This document shows positions 5,027-9,110 of a stretch of 9,110 nt of DNA, one piece after another. Below the pieces are notes generated by a model that searched no databases, had not been told where the DNA came from, and saw nothing but the letters and a program-made list of their open reading frames with translations. The stretch is from Methanobacteriota archaeon (GTDB lineage Archaea > Thermoplasmatota > Poseidoniia > Poseidoniales > Poseidoniaceae): positions 1 through 9,110 of the forward strand of contig NZLM01000104.1 in the NCBI GenBank assembly GCA_002694245.1, written 5' to 3'. A program made the position numbers and the translations under genes. Numbering within the stretch: the stretch's first letter is position 1; the number at the start of each line of letters is the position of its first letter.

Positions 5027-6223
5027 ATGGGCGGAGTATATTGTCCAAATTGTGAGGCAGCGGTCGAGCCAGCCTCCAAATTCTGTTTATCATGTGGCAA
5101 TGATCTTACAGTAAGAGGACCGATTACTGCTACAGGTCACGATCTTAACCAACTTAAGGACGTCATCCGCACACGTGATGACCTTTCCATGGCTGAAAAA
5201 TTCGATATGATTGCAAAAGTCGAGGAGGGTGCTAATCCAATTCTTCTTGGAATCGCAGCACCAGCTGATGACGATGATGATGTTGACATTGGTGATGCCT
5301 TTGCCGCCGGTGAATCCACAGATGACTCAACTAATGCCTTCAAAGACTATCAATTTGGTGAATCTGCTGCTGCCTCAGCTGCAGTTAGAGCGACTGTAAG
5401 AGGCACTGATGGGTGGGTGTTGGTACAAAAAGGAACACTAGACCTGTCCGAAGGTTTATTCCGAGATGCTATGAATTTAGGAATGGAAGCAAGCACTCAC
5501 ATACATGATGTATCAAGTGGCGAGCATGAGGGAATAGACCCCGAAGCAATGCGTTCGATTCCAGTTCTTAAGCCGCCAAAAAGATCTTTCTGTCCAAAAT
5601 GTGGTTCTGATATCCATGCAAATACAATGCTACAGTGGAGGAAGTGGAGAGATTCTTCTAGTGACGTAGTATCTATGCAGCTAGAAGCGAGTATGGAAAC
5701 AGCACTTATCCAAGTTGCATCTCATTACTTGACAGTCATTGAAAACATCAAAAAAGATGCTGAAACGGTTGACGAGAAGGCTCTAGCCGAGAAAATCGAG
5801 AAAAGAATCCGCAAAGAATTGGAAGCTGAAATCGAGGGAAGAAATAATGCATCTCAGAAAACGGAGAGTAAATCTTCAACTAAATCTACTACCAAAAAAC
5901 CTGCAAAAAAGTCGAACGCCACCACCCCCAAGAAAAAAGCTGGAGGGTTATTTGGTGCAAAGAAACCAAAGAAAACATTCGAAGGCGAACCTGGAGACAA
6001 GGCGGATTGGTTCCTTGCTGAAGCGCTAGATACAATATATGATCCGCATGGTACTGGAAAGGTTTTGAAGCCCAAAACAATACTTGCAAGGTCGTCTGAT
6101 GGTAACGTTCGAGTGCAGGATGTTGTCAGAGTATACGACTCTGAAGGTAAGGATGCAATAAGTGAACTAGCTTGGACTAGCCCGTTGACTCAGTATATTA
6201 TTGAGGCTTTTGACGCCTGTTGA
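5027..6223 (+). CDS. Uncharacterised zinc-ribbon protein with Lys/Ser/Thr-rich linker
   Basis: A 398-residue soluble protein of unknown function. In order: an N-terminal zinc ribbon with C6-x2-C9 and C20-x2-C23 (YCPNCE, FCLSCGN); a helical segment (36-68); a low-complexity acidic patch of consecutive Asp (81-85) leading to an Ala/Ser-rich linker (88-120); a short domain (about 125-180); a lone knuckle FCPKCGSDI (188-196) with no second Cys pair nearby; a long charged helix, possibly coiled coil (about 215-272); a basic linker rich in Lys, Ser, Thr and Ala (278-317); and a compact C-terminal domain (about 325-398) with GNVRVQDVVRVYDSEG (359-374). Zinc ribbon plus basic linker hints at nucleic-acid or protein binding, but that is a guess. 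No membrane segment is visible. ATG 5027 places the zinc ribbon at residue 6. The stop directly abuts the stop of convergent carB. Confidence 0.85.
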   Translation: MGGVYCPNCEAAVEPASKFCLSCGNDLTVRGPITATGHDLNQLKDVIRTRDDLSMAEKFDMIAKVEEGANPILLGIAAPADDDDDVDIGDAFAAGESTDDSTNAFKDYQFGESAAASAAVRATVRGTDGWVLVQKGTLDLSEGLFRDAMNLGMEASTHIHDVSSGEHEGIDPEAMRSIPVLKPPKRSFCPKCGSDIHANTMLQWRKWRDSSSDVVSMQLEASMETALIQVASHYLTVIENIKKDAETVDEKALAEKIEKRIRKELEAEIEGRNNASQKTESKSSTKSTTKKPAKKSNATTPKKKAGGLFGAKKPKKTFEGEPGDKADWFLAEALDTIYDPHGTGKVLKPKTILARSSDGNVRVQDVVRVYDSEGKDAISELAWTSPLTQYIIEAFDAC

Positions 6224-9110
6224 TTAATAATTCACTTCAAGTCTCATTGGTACCAAATCGACTTCTCTCATAGCCTTGATGGCTAGAACTTCCATTTTAG
6301 CACCAGACATCGTTGTAACAAATGGAATATTCATTTCAACTGCGAGTCTTCTCATCATATTACCATCTCTTACTGCTCCACCAGAGACTGTAGGTACATT
6401 CACAATAAATGAAACCTCACCCTTTCTCATCAAATCTAAGGCATCAGGATGCTTTCTATCGTTTATTCTATAGACAGTTGTCACATTTATCCCATTAGAG
6501 CGAATAACATCCGCTGTTCCTGGTGTTGCAAACAATGTAAAGCCCATTTCTTCCAGTTGTTTAGCAATAGGAACTAACTCTTCTTTATCCTCATCTCTTA
6601 CTGTAAGATAAGCTCCTCCTTCTTTTGCAACTGGGATTTCTGTAGCAAGTCTAGCCTTGAGATAAGCAACATCTGCTCTCAAATCTGAGCCGTAAACCTC
6701 ACCTGTAGATTTCATCTCAGGGCCTGGTGCAGGATCAAGTCCTTGCAATTTTATGAATGGGAAGACGGGGGCCTTAACAGCAACATGACCTGATGTCGCT
6801 TGTGGTATATCTTGGTCACTCAACTGGATTCCAAGCGTTACTCTTGCAGCTATCCTCGCCATTGGCACGCCTGTTGCTTTAGCAACAAATGGTACTGTTC
6901 TACTACTACGTGGATTTACTTCTAAACAATACAAATTGTCTCCCTGTATTGCAAATTGAATGTTGAAACATCCTTTGATCTTGAGTCCCAAGCCGATTTT
7001 CTTTGTTTGCTCTCGAACCCTTTCTAACATCTCTTTTGGAATATTCTGTGTGGGGATAAAGCAAGTCGAATCTCCAGAATGAATTCCCGCCTCCTCTAGG
7101 TGCTCCATTATCGCTCCAATCAATACATCATTACCGTCACAAGCAGCGTCAACATCCAATTCAATTGCATGGCCTAGATACTCATCAACTAACAATGGCT
7201 TATCTGGTGCAAGATAGGCTTCTTCTAAGTAAGCATTCAATTGTTTTTCATTTGCTAATATTTCCATACCACGACCACCGAGGACATATGATGGTCTGAT
7301 TAGAACTGGGTATCCAATTTCCTCAACTGCTTTTCTGACATCATCACCCGATGTACCAGTGGCACCCCTTGGCATTTGGAGATCAATTCTTTTGGCGAAT
7401 TCTTCGAATCTTTCTCTATCGCTTGCTTCATCTATCGCATCACAGGTTGTCCCCAAAATCTCGAGTCCTAGATTGAGGGAGGGAAGACGCTTCTCAAGTG
7501 GCAATGCAAGATTGATTGCGGTTTGTCCGCCAAATTGTAGTAGTATACCATGGGCCTGTTCTCTCAGTAGGACTTCTGTAACATATTCTAAGGTAAGAGG
7601 CTCGAAATATAGCCTGTCTGATGTATCGAAATCAGTTGAAACAGTTTCCGGATTGTTATTCATCAGTACTGCATCCATACCAGCTTCTCTGATAGCCTTT
7701 ACAGCATGAACACAGCCATAGTCGAACTCTATTCCTTGACCAATTCTAATTGGTCCAGAACCTATTACAACCTGTCGTTGCTTTACTCTGGTTTCTAAAT
7801 TTGGCAACGAATCAATACCATTCAGCCCATTCGGTTCATATGTAGAATAATAGTAGGGGGTCTTTGCAGCAAATTCTGCAGCACAAGAGTCAACCATCCT
7901 GTATATTGGATGAACTGATTTAGAGTGTCTGGCCTTCATTACAGATTGCTCATTTCTATCCTCGTTGACAGATTTTAGTCCGGCAGGAGGGAAACCGCAT
8001 AACGCATCTGCAATATGCCCATCACTGAAACCATAACTCTTCCACCTGCGGAATTCCTCTGCTGATACATTGCCTGGCATGCATCCACGAGCAACAATCT
8101 CGTTTTCTATGTCAGCGAGTTTCTTGAAACCATATAGGAACCATCGTGTAATTCTGGTTATCTCATGGACCCTTTCAACGCTCCACCCTCTCCTAAAAGC
8201 ATCGATTACGGCACCCATTCTTCTATCTGTAGCAATTCTAAGCCAATCGATTAGAACGCCGTCAGGCAGTTGTTCGTGGGCTCTTTCAGCCATTCCTTCT
8301 CCTTCTGATTCGTCAGCTCTCGTTAAAGGCCTTGGGTGAGGAGATCCTTGTTCTAATGAAGCCCACGCCTTAAGGAATGCTTCCTCAAAGCATCGCCCTA
8401 TTGCCATAACTTCTCCTGTTGATTTCATTGAGGTCCCAAGAGTTCTATCCGCTGTTCTGAATTTATCGAACGGCCACCTAGGTATCTTTACAACACAATA
8501 ATCCAAAGTTGGTTCGAATGCAGCGGTTGTCCCTTCCCCCGTAATTGGATTTGGTAGTTCATCAAGAGTGTAACCTACTGCAATCTTAGCAGCCATTCTA
8601 GCAATTGGATAACCAGTAGCCTTGGATGCTAATGCACTAGACCTGGAAACTCTTGGGTTCACCTCAATTACTCTTACCTCTCCAGTTGACTGATTAACTG
8701 CGAATTGTACATTACAACCACCTTTGATGTTTAGCTTCCTAATCAGGGATAGCGACATATCTCTTAGTTGCATATGATCCCTATCGGATAGGGATTGTAC
8801 AGGAGCGACAACTGTGGATTCACCGGTATGAACCCCCATTGGGTCGATGTTTTCCATGGTACAAACTATTGTTGCATTGTCAGCAGTGTCCCTCATTACC
8901 TCGTATTCATACTCCTGCCAGCCAAGAATACTCTCTTCAATAAGCACTTGACCAATTCGGCTGTTTCTCAGACCTAGTGTTGCTATTTCTACTAACTCGC
9001 CAGTATTCCATGCAGTTCCTCCACCTAGTCCACCCAAAGTAAATGCTGGTCTAATTAGAATTGGCCAACTACCAATCTCATCTGCGGCCGATAGAACCTC
9101 TTCCATCGAA
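6224..9110 (-). CDS. carB: Carbamoyl-phosphate synthase large subunit (N-terminal part beyond window)
   Basis: Makes carbamoyl phosphate from bicarbonate, ATP and glutamine-derived ammonia (EC 6.3.5.5) for pyrimidine and arginine synthesis, with the CarA amidotransferase subunit. Counting from the Met at 9104-9106, visible parts are: most of the first ATP-grasp (metal ligands Q134, E148, N150 in EVNPRVSRSS); the oligomerisation region (about 255-440); the second synthetase unit with GSGPIRIGQGIEFDYG (449-464), LQFGGQTA (523-530), RPSYVLGGRG (604-613) and ligands Q717, E729, N731 in EVNPRSSRT; and the C-terminal MGS-like regulatory domain (about 826-955). That Met is internal, since the frame continues to the edge and alignment to E. 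coli CarB from memory puts it near residue 152, so about 150 residues are missing. The visible part is about 39 residues longer than the E. coli equivalent, spread over several loops. Its promoter, and possibly carA, lie outside the window. Confidence 0.96.
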   Translation of the reverse strand, partial: SMEEVLSAADEIGSWPILIRPAFTLGGLGGGTAWNTGELVEIATLGLRNSRIGQVLIEESILGWQEYEYEVMRDTADNATIVCTMENIDPMGVHTGESTVVAPVQSLSDRDHMQLRDMSLSLIRKLNIKGGCNVQFAVNQSTGEVRVIEVNPRVSRSSALASKATGYPIARMAAKIAVGYTLDELPNPITGEGTTAAFEPTLDYCVVKIPRWPFDKFRTADRTLGTSMKSTGEVMAIGRCFEEAFLKAWASLEQGSPHPRPLTRADESEGEGMAERAHEQLPDGVLIDWLRIATDRRMGAVIDAFRRGWSVERVHEITRITRWFLYGFKKLADIENEIVARGCMPGNVSAEEFRRWKSYGFSDGHIADALCGFPPAGLKSVNEDRNEQSVMKARHSKSVHPIYRMVDSCAAEFAAKTPYYYSTYEPNGLNGIDSLPNLETRVKQRQVVIGSGPIRIGQGIEFDYGCVHAVKAIREAGMDAVLMNNNPETVSTDFDTSDRLYFEPLTLEYVTEVLLREQAHGILLQFGGQTAINLALPLEKRLPSLNLGLEILGTTCDAIDEASDRERFEEFAKRIDLQMPRGATGTSGDDVRKAVEEIGYPVLIRPSYVLGGRGMEILANEKQLNAYLEEAYLAPDKPLLVDEYLGHAIELDVDAACDGNDVLIGAIMEHLEEAGIHSGDSTCFIPTQNIPKEMLERVREQTKKIGLGLKIKGCFNIQFAIQGDNLYCLEVNPRSSRTVPFVAKATGVPMARIAARVTLGIQLSDQDIPQATSGHVAVKAPVFPFIKLQGLDPAPGPEMKSTGEVYGSDLRADVAYLKARLATEIPVAKEGGAYLTVRDEDKEELVPIAKQLEEMGFTLFATPGTADVIRSNGINVTTVYRINDRKHPDALDLMRKGEVSFIVNVPTVSGGAVRDGNMMRRLAVEMNIPFVTTMSGAKMEVLAIKAMREVDLVPMRLEVNY

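Noticed and set aside
5854..6089. Hydrophobic minus-strand open frames opposite the zinc-ribbon gene
   Set aside because: The Phe/Leu-rich reading is the complement of the Lys-codon-rich linker; composition artefact with no independent support.
7359..7709. 116-codon plus-strand open frame opposite carB
   Set aside because: Entirely antisense to conserved CarB motifs, with no recognisable domain; a shadow frame.
9104..9106. ATG at the right edge as the true carB start
   Set aside because: The frame stays open to the edge and the residues after this Met match the interior of the first ATP-grasp domain, so it is an internal Met of a truncated gene.
1..9110. Search for CRISPR arrays, tRNA or rRNA genes, insertion sequences and attachment sites
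   Set aside because: No spaced direct repeats, cloverleaf-like conserved tRNA blocks, rRNA stretches, transposase motifs or terminal inverted repeats were seen by eye; nearly all bases are accounted for by the listed genes.

Overview
The window looks like a piece of a compact archaeal chromosome. Domain assignment rests on three genes: the beta subunit of initiation factor aIF2, a class I (archaeal-type) lysyl-tRNA synthetase, and a NOG1-family GTPase with the archaeal/eukaryotic N-terminal helical region. AT-rich composition, very short intergenic gaps, touching or overlapping gene ends and a fused full-length-type CarB fit a streamlined marine euryarchaeon such as Marine Group II (Poseidoniales). 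That group assignment is an inference from overall look, not from a marker I can test here.

Layout, left to right. Positions 1-149 hold the C-terminal end of a plus-strand gene finishing in a membrane segment; its stop overlaps the stop of a minus-strand NOG1-like GTPase (146-1255). A divergent promoter gap (1256-1348) separates that GTPase from a tight plus-strand three-gene cluster: an uncharacterised small protein with a possible Sm-like barrel (1349-1774), a pterin-4a-carbinolamine dehydratase family protein (1765-2025) and a thioredoxin-fold [2Fe-2S] ferredoxin (2015-2347). The ferredoxin gene runs 11 bases into the convergent aIF2-beta gene (2337-2747, minus). A second divergent gap (2748-2844) leads to a plus-strand pair: a PyrE-like HTH regulator of the GfcR type (2845-3432) and class I LysRS (3442-4947, GTG start). 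After a 79-base gap comes a plus-strand zinc-ribbon protein of unknown function (5027-6223), whose stop directly abuts the stop of minus-strand carB (6224 to the right edge, 5' end missing).

How the genes work together. Four have information-processing roles or likely roles: NOG1 (large-subunit ribosome assembly), aIF2-beta (initiator tRNA delivery), LysRS (tRNA charging) and perhaps the Sm-like candidate. CarB supplies carbamoyl phosphate for pyrimidines and arginine. The GfcR-type regulator has a phosphoribosyltransferase fold fused to a DNA-binding domain and is probably co-transcribed with lysS. The PCD-ferredoxin cluster is metabolic or redox in nature, but its pathway cannot be read from this window. 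I found no mobile element, CRISPR array, rRNA or tRNA. No gene cluster here stands out as a new defence, biosynthetic or mobile system; the most open items are the two uncharacterised proteins (1349-1774 and 5027-6223) and the residue-level oddities listed in the findings.
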